From NCBI GenBank assembly GCA_001464315.1, contig LNFK01000076.1, forward strand, positions 1-64,000: a stretch of 64,000 bases of DNA, in the 5' to 3' direction. The DNA comes from Sphingomonadales bacterium Ga0077559 (GTDB taxonomy: Bacteria > Pseudomonadota > Alphaproteobacteria > Sphingomonadales > Sphingomonadaceae). The translations under genes were made by a program, and so were the position numbers. Positions 44,517 through 53,714 of this stretch are shown here, in pieces. A model generated the notes under the pieces. It was not told where the DNA came from and made no database searches. It saw nothing but the letters and a program-made list of their open reading frames with translations. The number at the start of each line of letters is the position of its first letter. Within the stretch, counting starts at the first letter, position 1.

Positions 44517-45452
44517 ATGAGCGTTTGCATTATCCTTCGCGTCGCAGGTTTACTTGCCTGTCTCGGGGCGTCTTTCACAGCGGTGCCAGCCAGAGCAAAA
44601 GAATGCAAACCGCTAGCGTCCGGATCGTCGCAGATCGTTTTCTCTGGCTGGTCGGGTCCCAAACTGCCGGTTTTCGTGCACAAGCCGCATACGGCCGGAG
44701 CGAATAGCCGTATCGTCTTCGTCATGCACGGCGTGCTACGCGACGGCGATCGCTACCGCGATGAATGGCGCGATCTGGCCGAAAAGCATGACCTGATCAT
44801 CGTGGTTCCGACATTCGGCAGGAATGATTTTCCAACCACGGGCTCCTACAATCTTGGGAACATTATCGATGAGAGTGGCCGCAGAAATCCTCAGGTAAAA
44901 TGGTCATTCTCGGCTATCGAGCCGTTGTTCGACGATGTCGTCTGCCGTATCGCCGGGACCCAGCGAGGCTATGCGCTTTATGGCCACTCAGCGGGCGGGC
45001 AGTTCGTTCACCGCTTTGTCGCCTTCGCCGATGCGCCCCGGATGGAATCAGCGGTCGCCGCAAATTCTGGCTGGTATACGATGCCGGACGATACGGCTTT
45101 CCCTTATGGCTGGGGCGGCGACGTGGCAGGGCTGGTTTCGCCCGAAAAGGCATTTCGACGACCGCTGACGATTTTGCTGGGCACGCAAGATACCGACCGC
45201 AACGATCCCAACCTGCGCATCAACGCGCAGGCCGACAAACAGGGGCTGACACGTTATGACAGGGGGCATGGTTTTCTTAATGCTGCGCGCAAATTGGTCG
45301 GCACGGATACGCCGCTTGGTTGGCAGATCGCTTATGCGCCAGGGATCGGACACGACAATGGACGAATGGCACCCTTCGCCATTCCCCACCTGATTGGCGT
45401 AAGTGAGGGCTCCCAGCACCGGACGTCGCCTTTGTCAAAGAACTTACCCTAA
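44517..45452 (+). CDS. secreted alpha/beta hydrolase (PHB-depolymerase/esterase-like)
   Basis: The 311-residue protein has a signal peptide (ILRVAGLLACLGASFTAVPA, then RAKEC). The catalytic elbow is YGHSAGGQF (S158), with the oxyanion strand IVFVMHGVLRDGDRY, and a late GIGHD His. The layout resembles esterases and polyhydroxyalkanoate-depolymerase-like proteins. It follows the M14 gene after 52 bases on the same strand and is probably the last gene of the dctA operon. Its substrate is unknown. It is convergent with the halogenase-like gene, 48 bases away. Confidence 0.82.
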   Translation: MSVCIILRVAGLLACLGASFTAVPARAKECKPLASGSSQIVFSGWSGPKLPVFVHKPHTAGANSRIVFVMHGVLRDGDRYRDEWRDLAEKHDLIIVVPTFGRNDFPTTGSYNLGNIIDESGRRNPQVKWSFSAIEPLFDDVVCRIAGTQRGYALYGHSAGGQFVHRFVAFADAPRMESAVAANSGWYTMPDDTAFPYGWGGDVAGLVSPEKAFRRPLTILLGTQDTDRNDPNLRINAQADKQGLTRYDRGHGFLNAARKLVGTDTPLGWQIAYAPGIGHDNGRMAPFAIPHLIGVSEGSQHRTSPLSKNLP

Positions 45453-45500
45453 TTAAATCAGGCATAAACTACCCGACCCAATCGGGCGCAGGCGGCGATT

Positions 45501-47006
45501 TTATAACGGTGCTGGGCAGTAATTTTTCAAATAATCGCCATGCGCAGGCATATGTTCGACAACGAATCGGATCGATTGCTCCATCTCGTCGATCTCTTTT
45601 CGGGTGGTCGGTTCTTTCACAGCCTCCGCCATTGCGTTGTGGCCGCCCATATGGATGCCTTGCCCCATCATGACCGCCGCCCAGCTGGTTTCAGTGAACA
45701 GCTCGTCATCTTCACGGAAAATCTGGCCATTGAGGCGGAATAGTTCGATCTTTTCGGTCAGGGTGTCAGGTACCGGCATATTGCGGCAATAATTCCAGAA
45801 AGGGCTGTCGTCGCGGCTTGTCGTATTATAATGCAGAATAAGAAAATCACGGATGCGCGCATATTCTTTGCCCGTCAGCCGGTTGAACGCGTCCTCCTGC
45901 ACCTGCGTAATCCCGTCGAGCGAAAGGAGCGAAATCAGCTTGTTGATGCCGGTGTTAACGAGGTGGAGCGACGTCGATTCCAGCGGCTCCATAAACCCCG
46001 ACGCCAGCCCCAACGCGACCACATTCTTATTCCAGAATTTCTTGCGGCGACCCGTAACGAAGCGCAGGAAATTGGGCTCGGCCTGCGGCTTTCCGGCGAT
46101 GTTGCCCACCAATATGCCGTGCGCTTCGTCATCTGACATATATTCACTGCAATAGACATGGCCATTTCCATTGCGATGTTGCAGCGGCACCTGCCATTGC
46201 CATCCCGCAGAATGCGCGGTGGCACGTGTGTACGGTAATGGCCCGCTGCCATCTTCGCGCAGGCATGGCAATGCGACGGCGCGATTGCACGGCAGGTAAT
46301 TTGACCAGTCGTCATAACCGGTTTTCAGCGCCTGTTCGATCAATAGCCCGCGAAAACCCGAGCAGTCGATGAACAGATCGCCCTTAAGCATTTCCCCGTC
46401 GTCCATTGTCACCGATGAAACAAAGCCATTTTCGCCATTGAGCGTTACATCGACAACTTTGCCCTCGCGCCTTCCAACCCCCCGCGCCTCGGCATATTTG
46501 CGCAAATATCGCGCATATCGTCCGGCATCGATATGATAAGCATAATTAACCGGTGGCAAGTCTTCGCGCTGATAATCTTCCGTACGGGCAAAGCGGCCAA
46601 AATACGCGGCCATGGTTTCCACATTATAAACCTGTATTGGCCGCTTGTCGCCAGCCTGACGATATTTGTGCCATACATGGTGGAAGGCTATCCCTTCGAT
46701 CTGATATCCATAGGAACCAAACGGGTGGATATAGCTATCGCCGATCTTACCCCAATTAACAAACTGGATGCCAAGCTTAAAACTTCCCTGCACTGCCGCA
46801 AGCATTTCGCGCTCATCGACTTCGAGCAATTTGTTGAAATCGAGAAACGGTGGAATGGTGGCTTCGCCGACGCCAACCGTTCCTATTTCTTCGGATTCCA
46901 GAAGTGTGATAGACACTTTCCGCCCTGCACTGAGCTTCGAGAGCGCTGCAGCGGCCATCCAGCCAGCGGTGCCGCCCCCCACAATGATGATTTGTTCGAT
47001 CGCCAT
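45501..47006 (-). CDS. flavin-dependent tryptophan-halogenase-like protein of a TonB-receptor locus
   Basis: The 501-residue protein has the FAD motif VGGGTAGWMAAAAL (residues 9-22), VGVGEATIPPFLDF, the active-site Lys segment SFKLGIQFVNWG and the WxWxxP motif GWQWQVPLQHR, followed by CSGFRGLLIEQAL. These match the flavin-dependent halogenase family. In Caulobacter- and Sphingomonas-type genomes such genes sit beside TonB receptors and are not linked to secondary metabolites, so the substrate may be a carbohydrate-linked aromatic or unknown. It is divergent from the TonB receptor gene and shares a region with LacI-type operators. A reductase partner is not visible. Confidence 0.87.
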   Translation of the reverse strand: MAIEQIIIVGGGTAGWMAAAALSKLSAGRKVSITLLESEEIGTVGVGEATIPPFLDFNKLLEVDEREMLAAVQGSFKLGIQFVNWGKIGDSYIHPFGSYGYQIEGIAFHHVWHKYRQAGDKRPIQVYNVETMAAYFGRFARTEDYQREDLPPVNYAYHIDAGRYARYLRKYAEARGVGRREGKVVDVTLNGENGFVSSVTMDDGEMLKGDLFIDCSGFRGLLIEQALKTGYDDWSNYLPCNRAVALPCLREDGSGPLPYTRATAHSAGWQWQVPLQHRNGNGHVYCSEYMSDDEAHGILVGNIAGKPQAEPNFLRFVTGRRKKFWNKNVVALGLASGFMEPLESTSLHLVNTGINKLISLLSLDGITQVQEDAFNRLTGKEYARIRDFLILHYNTTSRDDSPFWNYCRNMPVPDTLTEKIELFRLNGQIFREDDELFTETSWAAVMMGQGIHMGGHNAMAEAVKEPTTRKEIDEMEQSIRFVVEHMPAHGDYLKNYCPAPL

Positions 47007-47056
47007 ATGCTACATCCTCTCCTTGTCCGCATAGCCGATTAGCGCAAAACTGCAAA

Positions 47057-47090
47057 TTGTGAACGTTCATTTTGTCTCTTGTGAACGCTC
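47057..47090. promoter_or_regulatory. two LacI-type boxes between the halogenase and receptor genes
   Basis: TGAACGTTCA at 47060-47069 is a perfect 10-base palindrome inside TTGTGAACGTTCA, and TTGTGAACGCTC repeats the left half at 47079-47090, centres 22 bases apart. LacI-family operators usually have a CG centre in this kind of palindrome. The boxes lie in the divergent region of the halogenase and receptor genes. The LacI regulator encoded at 51455 is the expected binder (inference). Confidence 0.6.
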
Positions 47091-47158
47091 TCAATTGGCG
47101 TTATGCACAGAATTAATAGTGGGAGTTATACCCACGAGTCAGTATCAGGGAGGATCAT

Positions 47159-50100
47159 TTGGCACGCAAATCTATATTCGGAGTGTTGCATTCGCAGCGG
47201 CTTGTCGCATTAACGACTGCATCAAGTCTTGCATTATGTGCAGCGCAACCGGCATTCGCCCAAAGCGCTGAGCAGCCCGATGAAATTGCTGAAGATGCCG
47301 ACGCAGAAGATGTCATTGTCGTCACCGGCTTTAAGAAATCGCTGGAGAACGCGCAAAATATCAAGCGTGATTCGGATACTTTCGTCGATGCCATAACCGC
47401 TGAGGATATAGGTGCGCTGCCTGACCGTTCGGTCGCAGAAGCACTTCAGCGCGTGCCAGGCGTCAACATTGGGCGCTTCGAGAAGACGAGCGACCCGGAC
47501 CGATTCTCGGTCGAAGGCACGGGCGTCATCATTCGCGGCCTGCCCTTTGTCCGTTCGGAGCTCAATGGGCGTGATATCTTTTCGGCTACTGGTGGAACGG
47601 TACTTTCATTTAATGATGTGTCGCCCGAGCTTTTGGGCCGGGTCGAAGTCTTTAAAAACGTAACAGCCGATATGATCGACGGCGGCATCGCAGGCACCGT
47701 TAACCTCGTCACTCGTAAGCCGCTCGATAGTCCCGGCCTTAAGGTCGCTGGCACGATCGAGGGGAATTACGGCGATTTGGCTAAGGAATGGTCGCCGGGA
47801 TATTCTGGTATCATTTCCAATACCTGGGAAACCAGTGGAGGCAGCAAGTTCGGCCTTCAGCTGGGCTATGCGCGCTCGGAACTCGTCAGCCGCACTGATG
47901 CATCGCAGCTGACTGACCCATGCTACCGTGCCGCCACTCTCACTTCTACGTGCTTGCGCGTGCGGGATGTAGGCTCCGGTGGCTTTGGCAACGTAAATTT
48001 TAACGAGACCAATTTTCCACCTGCAGGTACGGTTATCGTGCCGAAGGGGGCCGGTGTTCGGACTACCACTCTGGAACGTGATCGCGAGGCGTTTTCAGCT
48101 GTCGCACAATTCGAAAGCGGGGATGGCCGACTTGTAGCGACTGCGGAGTTCCTGCGTTCCAAAACCAAATTCTTTACCGACGAATTCGCCATATTGGCGC
48201 TGGTGAATAATGATGCCGGATTCCCGGTTCCGGCCAGCGGCAGCACTTGGACATTCGACGATAACAATGTTTTCCAGACCGGCACCTTGACACAGACAGG
48301 CGGCGACTCGGGCTTCTCGCCATGGGGTGGCCTACCGACTGAACTTCTGCGCTTCCAACGCCAGACTGAGGCAACCACCGAGGACTTCTCGTTCGACGCC
48401 AAGTTCGAAGCGACTGATCGCCTGCGTTTCAACTTCGAATTACAGCATATCGGGTCTGATCTTAGCCAGGACGCGATAATCGGCACAATGGCGACATTCT
48501 CAGACGTCCGCATCGACAATACCGGCAATGTTCCCAAGGTCGAGTTCATCTTGCCGCAAGGCGCACCGCAAGGAATTTACGGCAGTCCGGAATACACCTA
48601 TTTCTGGTTTTTGCTCGATAGCCAGGCGCGCAACGAAGGTGATCTCAACAGCGTTCGTTTCGACGTCGACTATGACATCAGCGATGAAGGCTTCTTCAAG
48701 AAAGCTAGTTTCGGCACGCGCTGGGCGGAGCGTGACCGCGTTACCCGCGACAGCAATTTCGGCAACTGGGGCACGCTTGGCGCGCCCTGGACGGGCCGGG
48801 ACGGGTCTTGGAATAGGCCTGGCCCCAGCGGTCCATTACCCGGCGCGCGCCCCTATGGCGGTGGCGGTGGCGCATACCCAATCGATTTCCCCGCTGCAGC
48901 CTCGTTCCGCAATCCATTCGCGGACGGCTTTCAGCGCGGCAACGCCCCGACCCCGATTGAGAATGGTGGCGGCTTTTTCTATGGCGGCGACGATTTCATC
49001 GGCGAGTATCTAAATGGCACAACCGCAACACAGGGCGCTGCGATCACCCGTTGGTCCTTCCCCGACCGCTTGGGCGAAGCCTGGGAACCAATCACCGATC
49101 GCCGCAACGCTGACGGAACGGCTTGCGCCCCTTTCTGCACTGGCGAAATTTCGGATGTGACAGAGAAAACCAAGGCCGCTTATGCGCGGGTCGATTTCGG
49201 TAGCGATTTCGGCAACGGTTGGAACCTCATCGGTAACGTCGGCGTTCGCTATGTCCGCACCACCGTCGAGAGCGGCGGGGTAATTACGCTGCCGAATCCG
49301 GACCGGTTTGATGCAGTCTTGGCCGGCGGCAATGGCGACGGTCGGGTTCAGGTCTCTGAAATCCAGACTGTCTGCAACAACACGGTTGCAGGCCAGCAGA
49401 GACCCGGATTCTGCTCACTATCGAGCACAAGGCAGGCGGAATTTGCCGCAGCGCATACTGGACAGGTGATCGTCGATGATCGTGACATTAACTTCGATCA
49501 CTGGCTGCCCAGCTTTAACGCAAAGCTCGATGTCGGCGGCGGGCTGCTGTTCCGTTTTGCTGTTTCAAAGGGCATTTCGCGCCCCGACTTGGCGCTGTTC
49601 CGTGCTGGCGGTACCGTTTCGGACAATACAACGGATCTTGTTTCCGATGGTACGCTAGCTACAGGCCCTCTATTCCAGCTCTTCACTGGCAACCGCACCA
49701 TCCAGGCGACCCAATCGTGGAACTACGATCTTTCGGCCGAATGGTATTTCGATACTGTTGGCTCAATCACCGTATCGGCGTTTCTTAAGGACATTAAGGG
49801 GATTGTCAGCAGCGGCGTAAACGTCGTCGATTACCCTTCAGCCAACGGCGACATCGCAGTTGAGGTCAATGGCCCGAGCAACGAACTGGGCGGAACGCTG
49901 AAGGGTGTCGAAATCAGCCACCAGCAGACTTACGACTTCCTGCCAGGATTGCTGAGCGGGCTTGGTTCGCAACTGACCTATACCTATGTCGACGCGGGCA
50001 ATTTCTCCAACCCTGATCTCGCCGGGAACCGCGGCACCTTTGCGTCGCTGCAGCCACTCCAAGGTGTTTCAAAGCACACAGTCAATGCTACCGTGTTCTA

Positions 50101-50395
50101 CGAGAAGGGTCCGATAGCCTTGCGTGCGGCCTATAACTGGCGGTCGGATTTCCTAATCACCCCGCGTGATGACATTTTTCCGTTCTCGCCAATCTGGCAG
50201 GAATCGACCGGCCAACTTGACGCGTCGATCTTCTATTCCGTTACGGACAATATCAAGCTGGGCGTCCAGGGCGTGAACCTGCTAGACACGGTCACGCGAA
50301 CCTCACAAGTGGTCGATTTTGACGGAACACGGCTAACCCGTTCGGCATTCCGCAACGACCGCCGGTTTACTTTCCTCGCACGGTTAGACTTCTAG
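47159..50395 (+). CDS. TonB-dependent receptor, Caulobacter-type (carbohydrate locus)
   Basis: The 1,078-residue protein starts at TTG 47159, preceded by GGGAGG, with a signal peptide (RLVALTTASSLALCAAQPAF, cleaved near AQS). The TonB box is DVIVVTGFKKSLENAQ and the plug holds DRSVAEALQRVPGVNIGRFE. The length, plug wording and barrel ending FLARLDF fit the TIGR01782-type family of large TonB receptors that import oligosaccharides. The neighbouring GH16, GH3, LacI and sugar transporters suggest a beta-glucan fragment as ligand. A strong terminator follows it. Confidence 0.93.
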   Translation: MARKSIFGVLHSQRLVALTTASSLALCAAQPAFAQSAEQPDEIAEDADAEDVIVVTGFKKSLENAQNIKRDSDTFVDAITAEDIGALPDRSVAEALQRVPGVNIGRFEKTSDPDRFSVEGTGVIIRGLPFVRSELNGRDIFSATGGTVLSFNDVSPELLGRVEVFKNVTADMIDGGIAGTVNLVTRKPLDSPGLKVAGTIEGNYGDLAKEWSPGYSGIISNTWETSGGSKFGLQLGYARSELVSRTDASQLTDPCYRAATLTSTCLRVRDVGSGGFGNVNFNETNFPPAGTVIVPKGAGVRTTTLERDREAFSAVAQFESGDGRLVATAEFLRSKTKFFTDEFAILALVNNDAGFPVPASGSTWTFDDNNVFQTGTLTQTGGDSGFSPWGGLPTELLRFQRQTEATTEDFSFDAKFEATDRLRFNFELQHIGSDLSQDAIIGTMATFSDVRIDNTGNVPKVEFILPQGAPQGIYGSPEYTYFWFLLDSQARNEGDLNSVRFDVDYDISDEGFFKKASFGTRWAERDRVTRDSNFGNWGTLGAPWTGRDGSWNRPGPSGPLPGARPYGGGGGAYPIDFPAAASFRNPFADGFQRGNAPTPIENGGGFFYGGDDFIGEYLNGTTATQGAAITRWSFPDRLGEAWEPITDRRNADGTACAPFCTGEISDVTEKTKAAYARVDFGSDFGNGWNLIGNVGVRYVRTTVESGGVITLPNPDRFDAVLAGGNGDGRVQVSEIQTVCNNTVAGQQRPGFCSLSSTRQAEFAAAHTGQVIVDDRDINFDHWLPSFNAKLDVGGGLLFRFAVSKGISRPDLALFRAGGTVSDNTTDLVSDGTLATGPLFQLFTGNRTIQATQSWNYDLSAEWYFDTVGSITVSAFLKDIKGIVSSGVNVVDYPSANGDIAVEVNGPSNELGGTLKGVEISHQQTYDFLPGLLSGLGSQLTYTYVDAGNFSNPDLAGNRGTFASLQPLQGVSKHTVNATVFYEKGPIALRAAYNWRSDFLITPRDDIFPFSPIWQESTGQLDASIFYSVTDNIKLGVQGVNLLDTVTRTSQVVDFDGTRLTRSAFRNDRRFTFLARLDF

Positions 50396-50417
50396 AGCCC
50401 ATAATCGGTGTCGCAAC

Positions 50418-50456
50418 GAACGGGCTCTGGTCATATGACCTGGGCCCGTTCCTTTT
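50418..50456 (+). terminator. strong terminator hairpin with a competing upstream arm
   Basis: GAACGGGCTCTGGTC (50418-50432) pairs with GACCTGGGCCCGTTC (50437-50451), with one T-T mismatch and one G-T wobble, followed by TTTT at 50453-50456. A second option pairs AGAGCCC (50394-50400), at the receptor stop codon, with GGGCTCT (50422-50428), which would break the terminator. It separates the receptor gene from GH16. Confidence 0.7.
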
Positions 50457-50476
50457 GGGGCAATAGGAGAAAATGG

Positions 50477-51451
50477 ATGTTCGTGCGCATAGTCATATTT
50501 TCTGTCTTCGCTAGTTTGACCGGATACACTTCGGCAACTCTCAACGCCCAACCGGCCCAAGTCGGATGGGATGTCGTCTGGGCGGATGAATTTAGCGGCA
50601 CTGAACTGGACCGCAACAAATGGAAGCCAGAGGAATCCTGCTGGGGCGGCGGCAACCAAGAGCGGCAATGTTACACCGACAGGGCCGAAAACATCCGCGT
50701 GAAGGACGGACTCTTGCACCTGAAGGCGCGCAAGGAACGGTTCACCGGACCCGATCGCCCGCCGGAAATCGCGGACAGACGCAATTCACAAAAGACACAA
50801 CAATTTACCTCGGGCAAGATACGTACTTTGGGTCTTGCCAGCTGGAAATATGGCAAGATCGAATTTCGCGCCAAGCCGCCCAAGGGTCAGGGCACTTGGC
50901 CTGCCGTCTGGATGATGCCCGCAGGCAATGTCTATGGCGGTTGGCCGCGCTCGGGTGAAATCGATATACTGGAAGGCGTCAATCTCGGCGCAACGTGCGA
51001 GATTTGCGCGGGCAATGTCGGTGAAAACCGGATGATCAGCGCGATCCACTTTGGCAATTATGCGCCCAAAAACAAGTTTCGCGATACCCGGGTTGCCTTG
51101 CCTTCGAACGCCCTTCCGTCCGATGACTTCCATGTGTGGACACTTGAATGGGGCAAGGGCTTGATGCGCTTCTATCTTGATGGCCAGAAATATTGGGAAC
51201 TGACGCAGGACGATTGGGACACCGCCTCGCCGCTTGCCAACGCAAATCCCGTTGCGCCATTTGACCAGCCCTTCTACATCATGGCAAATTTGGCCATCGG
51301 GGGTGGTCTGGCGGAGAAAAATAACGACAAGGGGGTTGCAGCCAATGTAACCCCGGCGGAGTTTCAAGTCGACTGGATCCGCATCTACGAGTGCGGCGAT
51401 GACAAGGACACGGGGCTGGCTTGCATGCAGGGCGTCAAAGAGGGCAAATAA
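50477..51451 (+). CDS. GH16 endo-beta-glucanase (laminarinase-like), secreted
   Basis: From ATG 50477, after AGGAGA, the protein has 324 residues with a signal peptide (MFVRIVIFSVFASLTGYTSA). The GH16 catalytic motif is GEIDILEG: nucleophile E161, D163 and acid/base E166. Other GH16 segments are WADEFSGTELDRNKW, SGKIRTLGLASWKYGKIEFRAKPP in two stretches and FHVWTLEWGKGLMRFYLDG. GH16 members cut beta-1,3- or mixed beta-1,3/1,4-glucans; the motif fits laminarinases, though the substrate is not proven. It is followed after 3 bases by the LacI gene. Confidence 0.93.
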   Translation: MFVRIVIFSVFASLTGYTSATLNAQPAQVGWDVVWADEFSGTELDRNKWKPEESCWGGGNQERQCYTDRAENIRVKDGLLHLKARKERFTGPDRPPEIADRRNSQKTQQFTSGKIRTLGLASWKYGKIEFRAKPPKGQGTWPAVWMMPAGNVYGGWPRSGEIDILEGVNLGATCEICAGNVGENRMISAIHFGNYAPKNKFRDTRVALPSNALPSDDFHVWTLEWGKGLMRFYLDGQKYWELTQDDWDTASPLANANPVAPFDQPFYIMANLAIGGGLAEKNNDKGVAANVTPAEFQVDWIRIYECGDDKDTGLACMQGVKEGK

Positions 51452-51454
51452 GAC

Positions 51455-52507
51455 ATGGCGAGACGCCGCCAGGCAGTCACCATCAAACATGTTGCGGCCG
51501 ATGCAGAGGTTTCCCTGCAGACGGTGAGCCGCGTCATCAACAACGAGCCCAATGTGCGCCCATCGATGAAGGAGCGCGTGCAGGCTTCGATTGACAAGCT
51601 TGGCTATGTACCCTCGATTGCCGCGCAGCGAATGAGCGGTTCGCGCTCTTATCTGATCCTGGCGATCAACGACCGTGAACGCACCATTGCCGATTGGCGG
51701 ACACGGCAGGGCACCGACTGGGTCGACCAGATGCTGCTCGGCGGAATGCTCAAATGCGCCGAGCATGGCTACCGAATGATATTCGAGCTGGTCGATACGC
51801 ATAATGACCATGTCGAGCGCGAACTGGGCGCGACAATTGCGGCGTTGCAGCCCGACGGTGTTATCCTGACCCCGCCGCATTCCGATAACCCTCTGATTAC
51901 TGCATTTCTGGCTAGGCGCAAAATACCGTTTGCGCGGATCGGGTCGATGACGCCGGGACCGGGTATTGCTATGACAATGGATGATGAGGGCTCAGCGCGC
52001 CGGGCAACCGAGCATCTAATTGCCTTGGGGCATCGCCGTATCGGGTTCATCGCGGGGTCAGAAGAATATGACCTGTCGAACTGGCGTATCGATGGCTGGC
52101 GCGAAGCGATGGATGCGGCGGGGCTTTCGCATGACGGGCTATGCACAAGAGGCGACTTCAGTCACGAGAGCGGAGTGATTGCCGCGAACAAGCTGCTTGA
52201 TCTGGATCCTCCTCCCACTGCGATTATCGCCAGTAATGACCAAATGACGCTTGCGGCACTCGACACGGCCAACCAGCGCGGATTGAAAGTCCCCGGTGAC
52301 CTGTCGCTGATTAGCTTCGACAATACGCCTGTCGTTCGCTTTACCGACCCAAAGCTCACCGCGGTCGATCAGCCCATTGCAGCGACCTTTTCAAAAGCAG
52401 TGGAACTGCTGATTACCAACGGCGATGCGGCCGTGCCGCATCAGCCAGTGGTCACCGCGGGCAGTCTCGTCGAACGCGGCAGTACTTCGCCGCCGCGCGG
52501 TGCCTGA
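51455..52507 (+). CDS. LacI-family regulator of the glucan locus
   Basis: The 350-residue protein has a LacI helix-turn-helix (TIKHVAADAEVSLQTVSRVI, residues about 9-28), a hinge with PSIAAQRMSGSRS, and a sugar-binding-like effector domain with IASNDQMTLAAL. It starts 3 bases after GH16 and ends inside the next MFS gene, so it is co-transcribed with both. It is the likely regulator of the TTGTGAACGTT boxes at 47057 and 57467; this is inference from position. Confidence 0.9.
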   Translation: MARRRQAVTIKHVAADAEVSLQTVSRVINNEPNVRPSMKERVQASIDKLGYVPSIAAQRMSGSRSYLILAINDRERTIADWRTRQGTDWVDQMLLGGMLKCAEHGYRMIFELVDTHNDHVERELGATIAALQPDGVILTPPHSDNPLITAFLARRKIPFARIGSMTPGPGIAMTMDDEGSARRATEHLIALGHRRIGFIAGSEEYDLSNWRIDGWREAMDAAGLSHDGLCTRGDFSHESGVIAANKLLDLDPPPTAIIASNDQMTLAALDTANQRGLKVPGDLSLISFDNTPVVRFTDPKLTAVDQPIAATFSKAVELLITNGDAAVPHQPVVTAGSLVERGSTSPPRGA

Positions 52508-53714
52508 CATAAGAACCGCCGCGCCTGAACAGCAATCGGCGCGTTTCATGTATCTGTACGCGCTCGCGGTTTCGGGCGGGGCGGTTGCCTATATTCCGTT
52601 CCTGACGATATTGTTGCCGCTCCGTGCTACCGGCCTGGCAGGTGACGACGCGCTGAATATGCTGGCAATCGCCGCCTTTGCTGGCGCGATATCGGCGAGC
52701 CTTGCCAATATCGGTTTCGGCTCGGCAAGCGATGTCACAAAGACAAGGCGACCGTGGATATGGGCAGGGCTAATCCTGTCGTCGTCGTTGCTGATCGCGA
52801 TGCCATTGGCCACCGGCCCTGCGATGCTCATTACGATGATCGTGTTCTGGCAAATCAGCCTCAATATGATGCTCGCCCCGCTGGGCGCCTGGGCGGGCGA
52901 TAGCATTCCGGACTCGCAAAAAGGGCTGCTCGGCGGTCTGCTGGCGCTGGCGCCTGCCTTAGGTGCACTCTCTGGCGCTTTTGTAACGCTGCGGGGTTTC
53001 ACTCCGTTCGAAAATCGCGAAACGCTTGTAGCAATATTGGTTTTCGTAATGGTCGGACCTGTTCTACTTTTTGGCAAGCCCGTTCAAATGCCGCAGTTGA
53101 TCGAGCGGGCCTTAGAAGCTGACCCGTTCGACTTGCGCGTGATAGCGACCCGGCGAGCCGCGATACGGATGTGGCTGGCGCGTCTGCTTGTCCAGATCGC
53201 AGAGGCATCGTTGTTCGCTTTCCTTTTGCTGTGGTTCCGCAGCCTCGACCCCGATTTTAGCGAGAACGACGCCGCAAGCATATTTGCTTTGGTTTTGGGG
53301 CTCGCCGTTTTTCTGGCGCTGGCCGTCGGCCGATGGTCGGATCGCGCCCACCGGCCCATGTTACCGCTCGTCTGGGGATCTGCCATTGCCGCTGCAGGGC
53401 TGCTGGTTATGTCATTTGCACCCAGCCTTCCATTTGCCATCGCGGGCTATGTCGCATTCGGGCTGTCCAGCAGCGTGTTTCTTGCGCTCCACACCAGCCA
53501 GACGCTGCGTGTGCTACCGCGCCCACAAACACGGGGTCGAGACCTAGGCATTTTCAATCTTACCAATACAGTGCCGTCGCTCATTATGCCATGGCTGACA
53601 CTGGCTCTCGTGCCCGCTTACGGGTTCGACGCGCTGTTTTTGCTGCTTGCGGGGCTCGCGTTTGTTGCTTCTGCCCTACTGCTAACCATGCCGCACCAGA
53701 TTGCAGAAATCTAG
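52500..53714 (+). CDS. MFS transporter (sugar locus)
   Basis: The protein has about 404 residues from GTG 52500, which overlaps the LacI stop by 8 bases; ATG 52549 is an alternative because the first membrane segment starts soon after it. About 12 membrane segments are seen, for example LYALAVSGGAVAYIPFLTIL at the start, with a conserved loop FGSASDVTKTRRPWIWAG after segment 2, typical of the glycoside-pentoside-hexuronide/MFS group. It probably moves mono- or disaccharides across the inner membrane. Its stop shares CTAG with the convergent sugar transporter. Confidence 0.82.
   Translation: MPDIRTAAPEQQSARFMYLYALAVSGGAVAYIPFLTILLPLRATGLAGDDALNMLAIAAFAGAISASLANIGFGSASDVTKTRRPWIWAGLILSSSLLIAMPLATGPAMLITMIVFWQISLNMMLAPLGAWAGDSIPDSQKGLLGGLLALAPALGALSGAFVTLRGFTPFENRETLVAILVFVMVGPVLLFGKPVQMPQLIERALEADPFDLRVIATRRAAIRMWLARLLVQIAEASLFAFLLLWFRSLDPDFSENDAASIFALVLGLAVFLALAVGRWSDRAHRPMLPLVWGSAIAAAGLLVMSFAPSLPFAIAGYVAFGLSSSVFLALHTSQTLRVLPRPQTRGRDLGIFNLTNTVPSLIMPWLTLALVPAYGFDALFLLLAGLAFVASALLLTMPHQIAEI

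Noticed and set aside
45473-45490. CCCGA-N5-TCGGG between the hydrolase and halogenase-like genes
   Set aside because: A 5-bp stem without a T tract on either side; it could be a bidirectional terminator, but the evidence is weak.
45501-47006. Secondary-metabolite halogenation cluster
   Set aside because: There are no polyketide, NRPS or other biosynthetic genes nearby; the halogenase-like gene fits the TonB receptor locus instead.
50786-51880. 364-codon open frame antisense to GH16 and lacI
   Set aside because: It lies fully opposite two convincing genes, spans their junction, and shows no motif, signal peptide or ribosome-binding site. It is a shadow of GC-rich codons.
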